A DNA stretch of 64,000 nt from Patiria pectinifera (taxonomy: Eukaryota; Echinodermata; Asteroidea; Valvatida; Asterinidae): positions 11,346,001 to 11,410,000 of the forward strand of contig CM057136.1 of assembly GCA_029964075.1 (NCBI GenBank), written 5' to 3'. Of the stretch, positions 11,066 through 25,000 are shown piece by piece. A program made the position numbers and the translations under genes. Numbering within the stretch: the stretch's first letter is position 1; each line of letters begins with the position of its first letter. The notes beneath the pieces were generated by a model that did no database searches, was not told where the DNA came from, and saw nothing but the letters and a program-made list of their open reading frames with translations.

Positions 11066-12559
11066 GCCTTGATCAGGGATGTGATTTTTCAATTTCTTCC
11101 CCCAGAAATCCAGGGTTTTTTTCCAAGATCAACTTGATATCCAAATTTTTTTTAAAAACCAATTTTAATTTTATTGCAAGTTTTATCCCTTGCTCTTGTG
11201 CATGCGTTGTCTGGTACCTTATAAGTGGTGCAATTAAAATTCTAAGAAAAATGCCTATATATGCATGGCCACATTTAAGTGCCGCTTACCTGAACATTGA
11301 CTGTATGTAGTGTTATGTGACGGTGTGATACCATTGACTTATTTTGCTTGAAGAAAAAAAGAGGTCACTGTAATGTGCATATATTTATTAATTTCTGATT
11401 TTCAACTCTGATTTTAGAGTGCTCTACGTGTCTTAAATTGTTGGTTCGTTTGGGAAGAGAAAAGAAGTATTATACAACTACTCAGTTTTTAAAATAACGG
11501 GCATCAGGTGGGGGGGGGGGGGCTTTTTTGTGCGCACATCCAACCCCCCCCCCTTCTTAAACACATTTGAGATGGATGGAAAATGACAAACTCCAAATAT
11601 GTCTAAAGATATCCCCAAAGGAAGCAACAAAATGTGGTTTTATTTTGTTTCAATGATGTTTTTTGGACAGCATTTAGCCATCGGCTGTAAAAATGTGTTT
11701 TCAAGTTTACATTATATTAGGGGGCTGTTATTGTGTCAAATTAACTTCTTTTCCATAGCAATGCTGAATATTTTTTTTTAATTAATGCTAATTTGAAATT
11801 ATAAGACAAGAAAAAAAAATGGCAAGACACAGAATAATTACAAATATTTCATGTCAGTGATTTGATCGCGGACAATTCATACAACAATGAAATAATTTGA
11901 TGGCAGTTTCATTTACAAAAAAGAATTTGAGTTACTGTCATTTAGTTTGATGTGGTTCAAAACAAAGTGGAGTATTTCTTCTACTTGTAAGATAAATGTA
12001 AAGACAAACTCTAAAGAGGAGAGTATAGTGCTTTCTCTGCTCTCCATCTTGCCAAATGTTAAGAATTTGTGAAAATTCCCCCTAAAATTTCGTCGAACAC
12101 ACTCTCAAGTTTGGGCTTCTTTCTGTTAAAATAATTATTACCCTCAATGGGTCGATATTTTATTGAGTGCTCTCGTATTTTTAACTATTTTTGTCTTGAG
12201 CCAACCTCTGTATTGTCAAAGTCGGGTGCATAATTCTTGAAACTTGGTAAGGTTTAATGTCCCTGGCGTTTTAGGGTATACATTGTTTATCTTTCTTATT
12301 TAAGCTTTTAAAGGCATTTGTGTGTAGTTTAGTATTGTTGCTTTCTTGTCATGCATTGAAATAAAGGTACTCATATCCACAAAAAGTCTGTTGATTTTGG
12401 CTTGATTTAGTGCTCGATTTTGTGTTATTGTTCAGTCGGACTTGGGGGTTGTTAGATATTTTTCTCTCTTATTTAGAGTATTTTGAGGTCCCTGCTCTTG
12501 TGGGTTTGTAGAAATGAAGGGTCCTAAGCCGGTCTTTGAACTAGTTTTGCTGTTAAATT

Positions 12560-12800
12560 TGAGGTGAGATTTTACCCGAAGTCGTTCCATTTTGCAATAG
12601 AGTGGATTAAAGGACATATAACAATGGTGATGGGCCCAGGACTGCTGAGTTTTAGGAGTGATCATCTTTGGAGGGAAATATCACCCACAATTTCACCGGT
12701 CAACCCCACAAAAATTGAACAGAAAGGGAAAGAAGGGTATTCAAGCTATGATTTGATGAATGTCTTAAAGGAACTTGGAGATTTGTGAATATTTCCCCCG
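12560..12800. repeat. Dispersed repeat family H
   Basis: TTTTAGGAGTGATCATCTTTGG, preceded by a TGGTGATGGGC block, is shared in inverse orientation with 58600-58830 (CCAAAGATG-like wording diverged to GAAGATGATCACC). A weaker relative is at 51000-51240. No ends were defined. Confidence 0.45.
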
Positions 12801-13060
12801 ATTTTTGAAGTGGGGGTGCGTGTCATTGGCGTCTATGGGAATTTTTAGCACCCGCTAATGTTGAATAGCGCCCTCAATATTACGCCATAAAATACGTGAT
12901 GCCGTGTAAAAATGTGATGTAATTTTGCCCGGTACCCGCGCCATGCGATTTGACTTAAGATGATGCAATGTGTGCGGCCGTACACCAACTGGAGTTATTT
13001 CTGCGCAACGTGACATGACTTCGAGTGCGAAGCCGGTATTTTAATTTTTTTTACACCGTT

Positions 13061-16000
13061 ATGGATCAACAAAACTTTCAGTCGTCGGGACTTTTTGGTT
13101 CTTATTCACCAGGGGAGCCAAGTTTAAATGTATCAGGTTTGTGAGCCCTTTCACGAATTTTGTTATTTCGGTAAAATATGTGTGAATTATCAAAATGATC
13201 GACCTGTGTCCAGGTGTCGGAAAAACGTTCCTTGTGCTTCTGAAAGCGTTAACGGTAGCTTGCTTGTCAATGCAAATGCAGTGCTTGAAAGAGCGCATTG
13301 TGTGTTTAAACTAATAAAGGGAATGTACATCATTGGCTTTAATGTAATTTTCAGAAATGAACTATTTTAGGGGTTAGTATAATAGATCAAATATTGTTAC
13401 ACTGACATTTTTGAAGTTTTGTGTTCGAAAAGGTTGGAAAAACCAAGAAAAACAAAAATGTTCTGGTACTCTACTCTGGTATGATGGAATATTGTAAGGC
13501 AAGGCCCAAGGCAACCAGTCTAGCTGGCCTGCACCCGTTCATGAACATGTACATGATGTAACCAATACAATAGTAAACAAAATTTGGACTGAAAAAAATG
13601 GTAAATTTGGAGCAATAGTTGAAAAATAGTTAGGTTTTCCAACGCTGGTCGGCCGACCATCGTTGGAAATGCATACAAAAATACCATTTTCTTGAAAATG
13701 ACTTCACACCAGGTGCCATAATTTTACGAGATGTTTGAGACTGTCATTTACCAACATCCTAGTAAGGTATTTCGTAAAAAGTTGGTAGTTTTATTTTTCG
13801 ATGTTTGCAAATGTTGTATATTCCCTTTAATTGTTAATGCCGGACACACATGCCGGAGACGAATCTTAAATACAATAGCGCATGTATCTACCAACCAATG
13901 GGTTCTCAAGGTTCTATTTTTTATTAATAATATGAATGATGTTGCATGATCCTGACGTCACTTTTTTTATTATGAACTAAAGGTCAGCTAGGCCTACCCC
14001 AAGAAGAACTATAGGTAGGCATATCAACGCGAACATTCTGTATACTCTGACGGCATGCCAACATCGCTTAGTTGCGTTGTGACAAAGTTGTGCCGTACCT
14101 TTAGTAAATTTCTTGGCAATGACAGATCCAACACTCGCGTAAATTCACAGGAATCCTAGTAACAAGAAAGTGATTTACCTATGGGCAAAATTATACATGG
14201 TTATATGATTTCGCTTGTATTAACCCGAGGGAGGCGCATGGCGTTGTATACAACGCCACGTTCATGGGTCTAAGTCTGGGGTTACAAATACACAGCGGCT
14301 GCTCAAACACTCACTTCCATTATTATTCGTGGAGTATAGGCCTACAGCATGTTCGCGTTGATATGCCTACCTATGGGCATGATGGGTATTACATGTAATA
14401 CCCATAGTTCTGGGGGTAAAAGGTCAGCGTGGTCAGTCATTGTAAAAACGTTGAATGAAAAAAAAAGACAAGAATCTTGGTTGTTGGAATCTTAAGTAAA
14501 CGTTTCTAATTTTTGTAAAAGTTAGAAAATACTTAAAAAATGCACTTGAACGAATCTCCATAGACTTTGTAAACGACCAAAGGCACAATACCTAACCACT
14601 CATGATGTCTCATCTATTTCCTCAATGATGGTCGTCGTAGCCGGCTGCGTGTATACGGAGTCATTCTTGACTACTCACCTGTCACCCACAAGACGCGTGC
14701 ACTTTTCACTCCGTATCTCCAAGTCTGCTCCAGGGGACCTGGAATTACACTTTTTTGATCTTCCTCATTCAATTTACGTTGTATTTACTGATTCGTCCCC
14801 GTTGGAGGATAGTTTTGAGTGGAAAATAGCGCCCTCTTCTCTTGCGCCCCTACCCGAATCAATCCCACTCCCTATCCCAGTTGGACTGCCCCCCCCTAAA
14901 AAAAAAAAACTATGGGACTGGTAACTACATGTAGCTCTCATTTAAAGCCTTTGATTGGATTGCCACTGCGTGCGCGCATCATGATTGTTTATTTTTTATT
15001 CGCTGTTCAACATTGACCCTAACCCCCCTCAATCCTCCAAAATCCTCATTGCAGTTTTGGAGGATTTTTGAGGATTGAGGATGAATGAAAAAGTGCCGGT
15101 TGATTTTGGAGGATGCAATGGGTTGAGGTCGTAGGCTGTACCCAGCATTCCTTACGTTCAGCCATGCATAATGGAACCCTGCATTATGCTCGATATCATC
15201 CGCACTGCTTCTAAATGTCATCGGTACTGACTCAACCCATAGCAGTGAATGGAGGAGGATTTTGGAGGATTGAGGCAATGGTCACCCCTCCACTGAACAA
15301 ATTCAAGAAATAATGGATGATTTTGGAGGATTGAGGATGACTCCAATTTTCACATGGTGGCAATTGGAGGATTTTGCAGGATTGAGGATGGTTTCTAGCC
15401 AAATGGGCCCAGTGGGTTAGGGTTAAGGCATGGACACTGCGCTGGTGATTGAAGTCATTGAACTCACGATCATCAAACTCACGCTTGTAGTACTACAAAC
15501 AGTACACAAAATTACCAGTTTCTCAACTTTCAGAGCAATGGCTCTCTTGATGGATATCCCAGACTCGGAGATGCTTTCAAATTCAGGAATTACTTTGATT
15601 TTCGACTTTTTTTCGAGCTCCTTGGTTATCTTACCTAACCAAATTGGAAATGTTTCTCAGTCTCAGATTCATGTCTTATCAACATTTTTGCAATGACTGA
15701 CCTTCATTGAGATGATAGACATGAAAACCTTGGCGTCAGGATGCAATGTTCTTTCCACATGTTTTAATCAAGACGAGTTGGACGACTGCAATGTGAGTTT
15801 GGCTTCATTGTGTTGGTGTAAGGAGTGCTAGTGCTTGAGTGATTTTGCAGACACGCTTTTAATACCCTGTTTACCATGTTTACAGTCACTTCGCCCCATT
15901 CATTTGTCACTTTGCAAAGAAAGTGAATACCTTTTTCTGCACTTGTATAATAATTATTTTGTGAAAGGACATTATCAAAACTTTTGTCATGTTTGTGGAC

Positions 16001-19000
16001 AGTTTGGCTGCAGAATTTAGAATGCAAGCATTATTCGTGTGAAATTATTTTTAATGAAAGTTTTAATTTTTCATGAAAGGCTAAATCAAGTCAGTCCGAA
16101 AATTTGGGACTCTCAATACTGCGCGCATGAGAGTCCTAAAAGTTTTTGAAAACATGCAACACAAGAAAATAGACTGGCACATGAAACGATCAGTCCAACA
16201 CCCCTTTAGTACCGCATCAATCAACTGTGTCAAAACATCTACACATTCTTTTTCCAATGAGACCAATTTTACATGTTCAGCCTATTTTACAACTTGACCT
16301 CAGACGACCTTTGACCTCGGTATGTGACCTTTGACAACAGTATCATATGAAGGTTGCCATGTTGCATCTGCGACCCAAGTTTGGTTCCAATGGGACTTCA
16401 ACTTTTGAAATGAGACCAATTTTACGAAACTTTAACCAAAATACCACATACAGTCGACTCTCGTTCTTAAAGTACAAACTCTGTTAGTACAAAATTCTGG
16501 TTATAACAAACATAAAGCCTTGGTCCCGACTGTGCATTTATATGCACAATGAATGGGACTGATGTTCCTCTTAATACACAATTCTGATATAACAAACAAT
16601 TTGGCTAGGTCCGAACGAGTTTGTATTAACGAGACTCGACTGTACATGCTTGTATACTATAGTCGACTCTCGTTAGTACTAACTCTGTTAATACAAAATT
16701 CTGGTTATAACAAACATAAGGCCTTAGTCCCGACTGTGCATTTATGTGCAAAATGAATGGGACTGATGTTCCTCTTAATACAAAATTCTGATATAACAAA
16801 CAATTTGGCTAGGTCCAAACGAGTTTGTATTAACGAGACTCGACTGTATGTACGTGTACTACAAACATACTGGGGGTACATACATGTACATACAGACAGA
16901 CAGACAGACAGACAGCGATTGCATAGTCTCTTTCCTGAACAGAGTTCAGGCGAGACAAAAAGGAAATTCCAATGAAAACTAGATTCCCATTTTCTGAATG
17001 GATTGATTTGAAATCTATCCCGTCTCTCTGCGGATCATATCAGGCCCCAGGGTTTTATTGCAAAAACACTTAAATAATAGAGTGTGGTTTAAAAGTATAA
17101 CTCCGGCACTCTTCACTGTGGATCAGTTTTTGTGTTTACCGTGATTGTTATTAGCGTATTAAGTACACATTTGCACAGGATCACGACTTCCTGTCTTAAA
17201 TAAACTTCCTACTCATTGAATTAATTAACCTTTCATTTCAATAGTCCCATCGGGAGCTGGCACGTCCATTTCACCGTACCTCAACGTCGATCCCTACTAC
17301 TTAAATCAGGTAAGAAAAAATATTTGTTGTTTGGTTTCCATACATTATGGTAATCCTACAATGTACCTACATTGTACCTACCTGACCATGTCTACTATTC
17401 GAATAAAAGTATCAGGGTTTTTTATACATCTATTATTCATTAGTACAGATTTTGCAGCTTGGATATTGAGGCCCAGGCAGTGTTAGTTTTGTTATGCAGA
17501 CCCTGAAAATGCACTTTCGCGCCGAGTTAGCCCCATAAATGTGGCCAATTTACTGGACTACCGGTGTAGCATGAATTCATTGGTGGTATTGCGCATGCTC
17601 ACGCATAGATAATTACGAGAGGGACCGGTCACGTGAGAGGGATTAACCAATAAAAGGGGAAAAGAGTCCGATTTTCATAGAGTCCAATTTTCATATGACA
17701 CCGGTACCTCCGTAAATAAGGGCCACACTTCCACCATGTACAAAAACATGTCGAACTTTGTCAAATTTTTGATTTTCACATTTAGGCTTAGCTTGTAGTT
17801 TATTTTGTGCTTTAGAAGCATACTCGCCCTATTTATAGGCTAATCAGAAAGTGCTGCCTTTTTCAGATGTCTAATTTTCGTGAAATTTCATGTTGAAATT
17901 TTGATACGCAAACGTGTGCAAACGAATCTGGAAATTTCACGAAAAATAGACATCGAAAAAAAGGCAGCACTTTCTGATGAGCCTATAAAGAGGGTGAGCA
18001 TGCTTCTAAAGCAAAAATAAACTACAAACTAAGGCTAAATGTGAAAATCAAAATTGGACAAAGTTCGACATGTTTTTGTGCATGGTCATAGCTGCCAACT
18101 AGTACGATTTTTTCGTAATTATTACGAATTGTTTGTTAAATTACGAAAATACGATTTGCCACTAAAACATTACGAATTTCCCATTTTCTACCTAACGAAA
18201 AAAAAAGAGGAAAGTATCATTTTTGACCAAAAAATTCTGGCGAAATGTCGCGATAATGGATGGACTGGTGACAAGTCTAATAAGAATGCAGTCAAGCACC
18301 TGATAGACATCAATGCAGTGTGCGCAGTGGAGTACTTGAGGACCAGACTAAAAATATTTTTCAATGGTGTGTCATTTGTGTGCATCTCGTGGATGTGTGA
18401 CTGTGTGTACTGTATGTGAGTACTTTTCAGTGACGATCGTGAGCACATTTAGTCGCTTATTGCCGGGATGAGACCCATCAGTGCGAGATTTTAATCATGG
18501 AATTTAATAAGAGTATGGTTGGAATAATTGGTAATAGAGTTTGAGTTTGTCACAAAAACGGACAGAAAAGATAAATCAGCATGCGTTTGCAAGGTATGTT
18601 GGCGGGATATTTCTATTGCATACGGTGGCCATAGATCATTGTGTGTAAAAACATGATACGAACTCGAAAACTCAACATCGATAGCATGCATCTCCAAAAA
18701 AATATGCGCACATGTTATTGATGTTATTATTTATTTGACTTCAACAAACAAATACAGACATTAAAACAAAATTAATATAAAAAAAAAATAATAATAATTT
18801 TTTATTTTTTTTTATTTTAGATTATCTTTTGGCCTACAGTACGTTATTATTCACAACAAGAAGGGTATGCACATTTATCTTCCAGCAAACTTGAATTCTC
18901 GATCCTGATTGGTCGATCCATGGCAACAAGCCGTGCTACATATAACCATACCGCACGGCCACGGTCCATACCGCACTCTGCGTATTGCGCTATTCCAAGA

Positions 19001-22000
19001 TGCAAGCGACATTCCAGCTGCATACGCTAAGTAGCCGAATGTCCGTGTAAAGCGTGCTAGTTCCAACTGTACTGCGCGTCAAGTTTGCTTGAAGATAAAT
19101 TCGTTATCACGCTCGCGCTCGTGGAACACGGAAAATGTAGTGCGTCTGTGTCCCACATACCACTCGGCCTTCGGCCTCGTGGTATGTGGGACACAGACGC
19201 ACTACATTATTCCGTGTTCCACTCGCGCTCGCAAGATAACTAATAGTATGTGTACATGTAAACCATGTACCTGTACTCGATGTTGGTAAAGCTTTTGATA
19301 AAACGAGAAGTTGAAAATGACCGCGCGGGTTGATTACTAATTGGGATTTTGAAATGTTGGCAGCTATGCATGGTGGAAGTGTGGCCTTTATTTACGAAGG
19401 TAGTGCAGTAAATTGGCCACATTTATGGGGCTAGGGCCGAGTATGAACCAGACTCAACCCTGACCGATTAAATACATGTATGTTTGATTGTTTCAGGGTG
19501 GTCCTCAGTTCATTGTTCCAACCGGCCAAGCCAGAGCTAGGGGAAGATTTGAGCTGGCCTTCTCACAGATCGGAAGTTCCGTCATGGCAGGTATTAAAAC
19601 TCACTGATCTATGGTCTTTTTCTTTCCTGCCTAATCGATGAGTCTGTGTGAGCCAAGAAAAGACAGAATTAACCCTAACCATCCCAAATCTTCCAAAATC
19701 CTTTTTTTGCAAATTGGAGGAATTTGCAGGATTGAGGCTACATGGCAAAAGTGCGTTACTGATTTCGGAGTACGCACTAGGTCGAGGTCTTAGGCCGGAC
19801 CTTGTGTTGTTTATGCTCAGCATTGCATAAAATCAGTCCTTGATTATACTTGACATCCTCCGCACTGCTCCAAGATGTCACTGCCTCTGCCTCGACATAT
19901 TGACAGTCATAGCCTGAGGATTTTGCAGGATTGAGGCAGTGGTCAGCCCTCCACGGACCACATTCAAGAAACAAGTGAGAAATTTGCAGGATTGAGGCTA
20001 TATGCTAGTTTTCCATGAGGCTAAATTTGGAGGATTTTGCAGGATTGAGGCTACATCCTAGCAAAATTAATGCCTAGGGAGTTAGGGTTAAAGAAATACC
20101 TTTCTTAAATACAATACAAATGTTGGTCTTAGAGAGAATACTATACAACTTTTGCAAACATCAAAAACATAACTACCAATTTATTATGAAATACATTACT
20201 GGACTGTTAGTGAATGACTAAAGTCTAAAGCATCCTGTAAAATCATGGCATCTGGTGTGCTGTCACTTTGAAGAAAAGTGCTATTTTTGTATCAATTTCC
20301 AATGCCGGTCAGCCGACCAGTGTTGAAAAAAACCCTGGCAAATACTTCCTCCAATTTACCATATTTAGTTAGTCCACATTTGTTTGCAATCTATTACACA
20401 CCTTTGAATGGGTACAAGCCAGCTAGACTGGTTCCCCAACCTTACAATTCCCGACGCCTATAAATTGCATCTTAAGTGGGCTCAGGGAACCAGACTACAG
20501 GAACATGATACTTTTTCTTGGTTTTTCCAGCATCTATGAACACAAAACTTCAAACAAGTCAGTGTAACAATATTTGCTATAAAATACTAACCCCCCAAAT
20601 CCATCCATTTCTGAAAATTACAGCAAAAGCAAATGTTGTATATTCCCTGTAAAGTGAAAAAAAATTGCATTGGGTGAAATACGATCGGGATATTTTTGCA
20701 GACAATTCACAATATTTGTCCAATTCACAATGGATTTGCCTGTTTTCGATAGAGACACATGGGAACATTTTCCAATTAACTGGAGACGTACATGTACCTA
20801 GCGACTTAACAAGAAAATCCTAGCTTGAAGTGAAGATGGGACAGCTCCAAATACCCTGTGAGATTATGTCGCCTGAAATGCAATCATTCGAAAGAGAGCC
20901 ATTGTTGCAGGTGGTTTAACCACAGCCTTCCCAAATACTTTTTGCGAAATGGAGGATTTGGCGGGATCGAGGCAATATGGCAAAAATATGTGGCTGATTT
21001 TGGAGGATGCACTGTGTCAGGGTCTTGGGCCGTTGTTTATGCTCAGCCATGCATAAATTTAGTCCTACATTATACTTGAAATCCTCCGCACTGCTCCGAG
21101 ATGTCACTGGCTCTGCCTCAACATATTGGCAGCGATTGCTGGAGGATTGTGCAGGATTGGGGCTGTGGTCGCCCCTCCAAGGACCACGTTCAAGAAAAAA
21201 ACAGATGATTTAAGAGAACTGAGGCTGTACATGTATGCAGTTCCAGTCAGTTGGAGGATTTAGCTTACCAGCTACTCCACCAGCAGCGCCGATGGAGTTC
21301 GACTGAAGTTCACCGATAAAATATGACATCTACATGTACATGTATTTAAGACTTGTCATCAAGTCTAACTACCGGTAACTGACTGTATAAATACTGCCAG
21401 CAAGCCAGGGGATCGGGCAAGTTTAACTTGTAGTATTTTTTTATATCTAAGCCAGGGTTCGACCTTAACTTTTTTGTTCACTAGCCAGCCGGGCTACTGA
21501 AACAGACTCTTAACTAACCCGCGGGCATTTTCACTAGCCCGCATATTTTTTTTCTTATCTCAAATACAAATTGGCGTATTTTCAGGCTCAATTCCGAGGC
21601 AATTTTGTCAGTGTTTTTGATTAACAGATCTAATAATTTAACCCTATAGGCCTAACAGTCCTGAATCCTCCAATTTCAATATAATTTTGCTCACCCCCTA
21701 GGGAGTTACGGTTAAAACAGTTGATAAAATTAGACACAAATAGGTGGGGTTTTCTCTCTGAATTTAATGATTTATTTCTTCCTGTGCGTTCATCTTTGCC
21801 GTATCTCAATAATTTCTCACTCGCCAGCCGGGCTAGTTAAGGAATAAATTGACTAGCCCGGCGCTGTTTTGACTAGCATTTGGCTAGCGGGCTACCGCTA
21901 ATTTCGAACCCTGTGAGCAGTATTTGTCGTCTTTCCCCCCATTGCCTTGTCTTAGACACCAAATATATTTCTACAAACAGACAGTACCGGTACGTACATG

Positions 22001-25000
22001 TAACACATCCACGCAGCGTCAAACCAAATCGCTGCCTAACAGTGGTAATTCGTATGCAGCGACCGGTTCCAGAAGGCTTAAGGAAATCGTCCACGATGAA
22101 AGGGGGGATAAGAGTATCTTTGGGGAAAAAATGCATGCTGCGGGCTAACAATCAAAACACCAACAATTTATCACTCTGGCCAAGCTTCTTTGCAGATGTA
22201 TAACTTGTACTATATGATCTCCCCGTGAAACTGAAAGAGCGGGTTTGCTGAATTTTAAATAGCTTAGGGGAATTTATTGCTTTGCAGCTGCGTCAACCGT
22301 AGATTCCCCAGGAGAGGGTTCGACGCCCAAAGACTTCTGCCAACTTGAAAAACAACAGTGTTTGGTACGTACGTAGGTACGTAAATTATCTGAGGAATGG
22401 GACATTGATGTTTATCATGCCCCGCGAACAGTGCATCAAATTCCTAGTCCGGGTTGTCGACCAAGATAAGAAGATGGATAACATTCTTGTTTCTTTTTGG
22501 CAATTTTTTTTTTTTTATTTGGCACTGAAGTTTGTCAAATCAAGTAACGTTTGTAATTAAAGTGTTTCATGAACAGTGGAGGCGAGAGTTTTGGAAGAGC
22601 TTTGTTAGTAAAGCCGATCCCAGATTGCACAAAGTTCGGTTCAGGTGATTCCGATTGGTTAAATAGTTTGTAGTAGTAACGTGAGGAAAATGACAGATTC
22701 AGTATCGTTGTTGCATGGAGACTGGACTTATTGCCTTCGCACGTATCATAAAAGTACATTTAACAAAAGGCACCAGACTAATGCACATTTGGTGAAGATG
22801 CTACATCACATATATGAATAGGCAAGCCTCAAGTGGCAGGCAGTCAGTGAGTTAACCAGTCTAATTCACGGGGGACAATCTGTCAGTGAGATAGGTAACC
22901 AGTCTCATTCACAAAGGACAGTCAGTCAGTGAGATAGGTAACCAGTCTAATTCACAAGTGACAGTCAGTCAGTGAGATAGGTAACCAGTCTAATTCACAA
23001 GTGACGGTCAGTCAGTAAGATAGGTAACCAGTCTAATTCACAAGTGACGGTCAGTCGGTCAGTGAGATAGGTAACCAGTCTAATTCACAAGTGACCATGG
23101 TGACTGTCAGTCGGTGAGATAGGTAACCAGTCTCATTCACAAGTGACAGTCAGTCAGTGAGATAGTTAACCAGTCTAATTCACAAGTGACAGTCTGTCAG
23201 TGAGATAGGTAACCAGTCTAATTCACAAGTGACAGTCAGTCAGTGAGATAGTTAACCAGTCTAATTTACAAGTGACAGTCTGTCAGTGAGATAGGTAACC
23301 AGTCTAATTTACAAGTGACAGTCAGTCAGTGAGATAGGTAACCAGTCTAATTCACAAGTGACAGTCAGTCAGCGAGATAGGTAACCAGACTAATTCACAA
23401 GTGACAGTCGGGGAGTGAGATAGGTAGCCAGTCTACAAAATGTAATTCACAAGTGACAGTCCGTCAGTGGGATAGGTAACCAGTCTAATTCACAAGTGAC
23501 AGTCAGTCGGTGAGATACCGGTAGGTAACCAGTCTAATCCACAAGGGGGAGTCAGTCAGTCAGTCTGCCTGTCTGTCTGTCTCCCCCAAAGAGTCTGCTT
23601 CTGGAACCATCCATAGATCTGTGATCTGTATAGTCGGCAAAGCATCCCGGGGGGAAACATCACACCAACTTAGAGAGAAGACAATGAGAAGAAATTACAG
23701 TTGTAGAGGTGGGAGGAAAAGCCCAGAAGAATAGTCTGGGGAAAACCCAAGGAATCAGGTAGGAACTGAAAACCCAATCCGCATATTGACCCAGGCGGGA
23801 TTCGAACCCGGGTCACAGCGGTGGAAGGTGGGGAAAGAACCGCTACACCAACCTGACTCCCACCAAACACGGTTTAAATGTTTGTTTCCTCTCTGAGGAC
23901 AATCTAGAGTTCACTTGTTCATGTTAGCAGGGTTTTTTCCTTGTCTGCTACCACGATTACTCAAGTGTCACCTAATAGACTCCCTGCACAAGTACCCCTT
24001 CAATGGCCAGGATCAAAAGGCGGATACTTAAATGCCAATGCCACCGTTCACTCAGAACCACTCGATACCCCAGGTTTGGAACATAAGTGTGCATGCTTAC
24101 ATGTATGTGGTGTCCCATACACGGATGGTCTTGTGTGTAATGTAGGTCAAGAAGTTGGCCTGCCACTGCACTTACATGTAGTACAAGGGCTGTACTTGCA
24201 CAGAGTTTATAGACATGGCATTTAAAGAAAAAACATGAATTCAGATTTAAAACCGAAAGGCTTTCACATCCAAATTGTTCAGTCGAAATCCCACTTAGTG
24301 CATACAAAGCTGCATACATGAGTATCCGGTCCTTGCATTAAAAATAGTCTGCAAAGTAGGATAGTGACATTTTACATGCAGACGGAGCTTTAAAGTTGAT
24401 AACAGGTGGATTTTGCTGAATCCTTGAAACCTTGAACGGGCAGCTTAATTGGAAATGTGTAAAACATGACATTAGAATACATGAATATGCATTGAGGATT
24501 ACACCAGTCATTGATTTGCATCTTTGATGGTCCCCAGTGTTTTGATTGGGGCGGAGTGACGTCAGTTTTGATTGGTTGCTATGTGAGTGGTAACCATCAG
24601 CACTCCAGTTTATTTGCTACATGTATGTGTTATTATACAATGTCTGATTAATCCCCGACAGCTGATTGGTGGGTCATTGATCACATGTCTTTGTGGGATG
24701 CTGTGGTCCAATGGTCACAGTGTTCAACTCGTGTGCCGTGGTGCATGGGTACGAATCCTGACCGTGGGAATGCGGTGCTTGTGCTCTTGAGCAAGGCACT
24801 TTACCATTATTGCTTCGTCCTTTGGATGGGACATGTAGATCCCGCGTGTTGTGTAATGCACGTTAAAGAACCCTTATTGGTAATAAGAGAAGGAAACAAC
24901 AAGGCTACCAGTCAAGATTATAAATGGATCCCCAATAAACCTTACAAAGTGTCTGTGTACTGAGTTTACACATGTATGCATCTCATTATGTACATAAACC

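Larger units (their letters stand above)
9842..13060. other. Intergenic stretch between HM13 and TIMM23
   Basis: No protein-coding exon was recognised here. It holds one SINE (10905-11065), poly-G/poly-C tracts near 11510-11550, a family H repeat (12560-12800), and presumably the TIMM23 promoter just before 13061. AT-rich DNA at 11590-12400 shows nothing else that I can identify. Confidence 0.5.

Noticed and set aside
14625-14924. 99-residue frame on the plus strand
   Set aside because: Ends in a poly-C/poly-A tract, no family similarity and no conserved splice context.
20080-20095. Interstitial telomere repeat
   Set aside because: Single TTAGGGTTA units at repeat borders are the ends of family C elements; there is no tandem TTAGGG array.
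22840-23560. CRISPR-like direct repeats
   Set aside because: The 43-bp units follow each other without unique spacers, and the locus is in an animal intron. It is a minisatellite.
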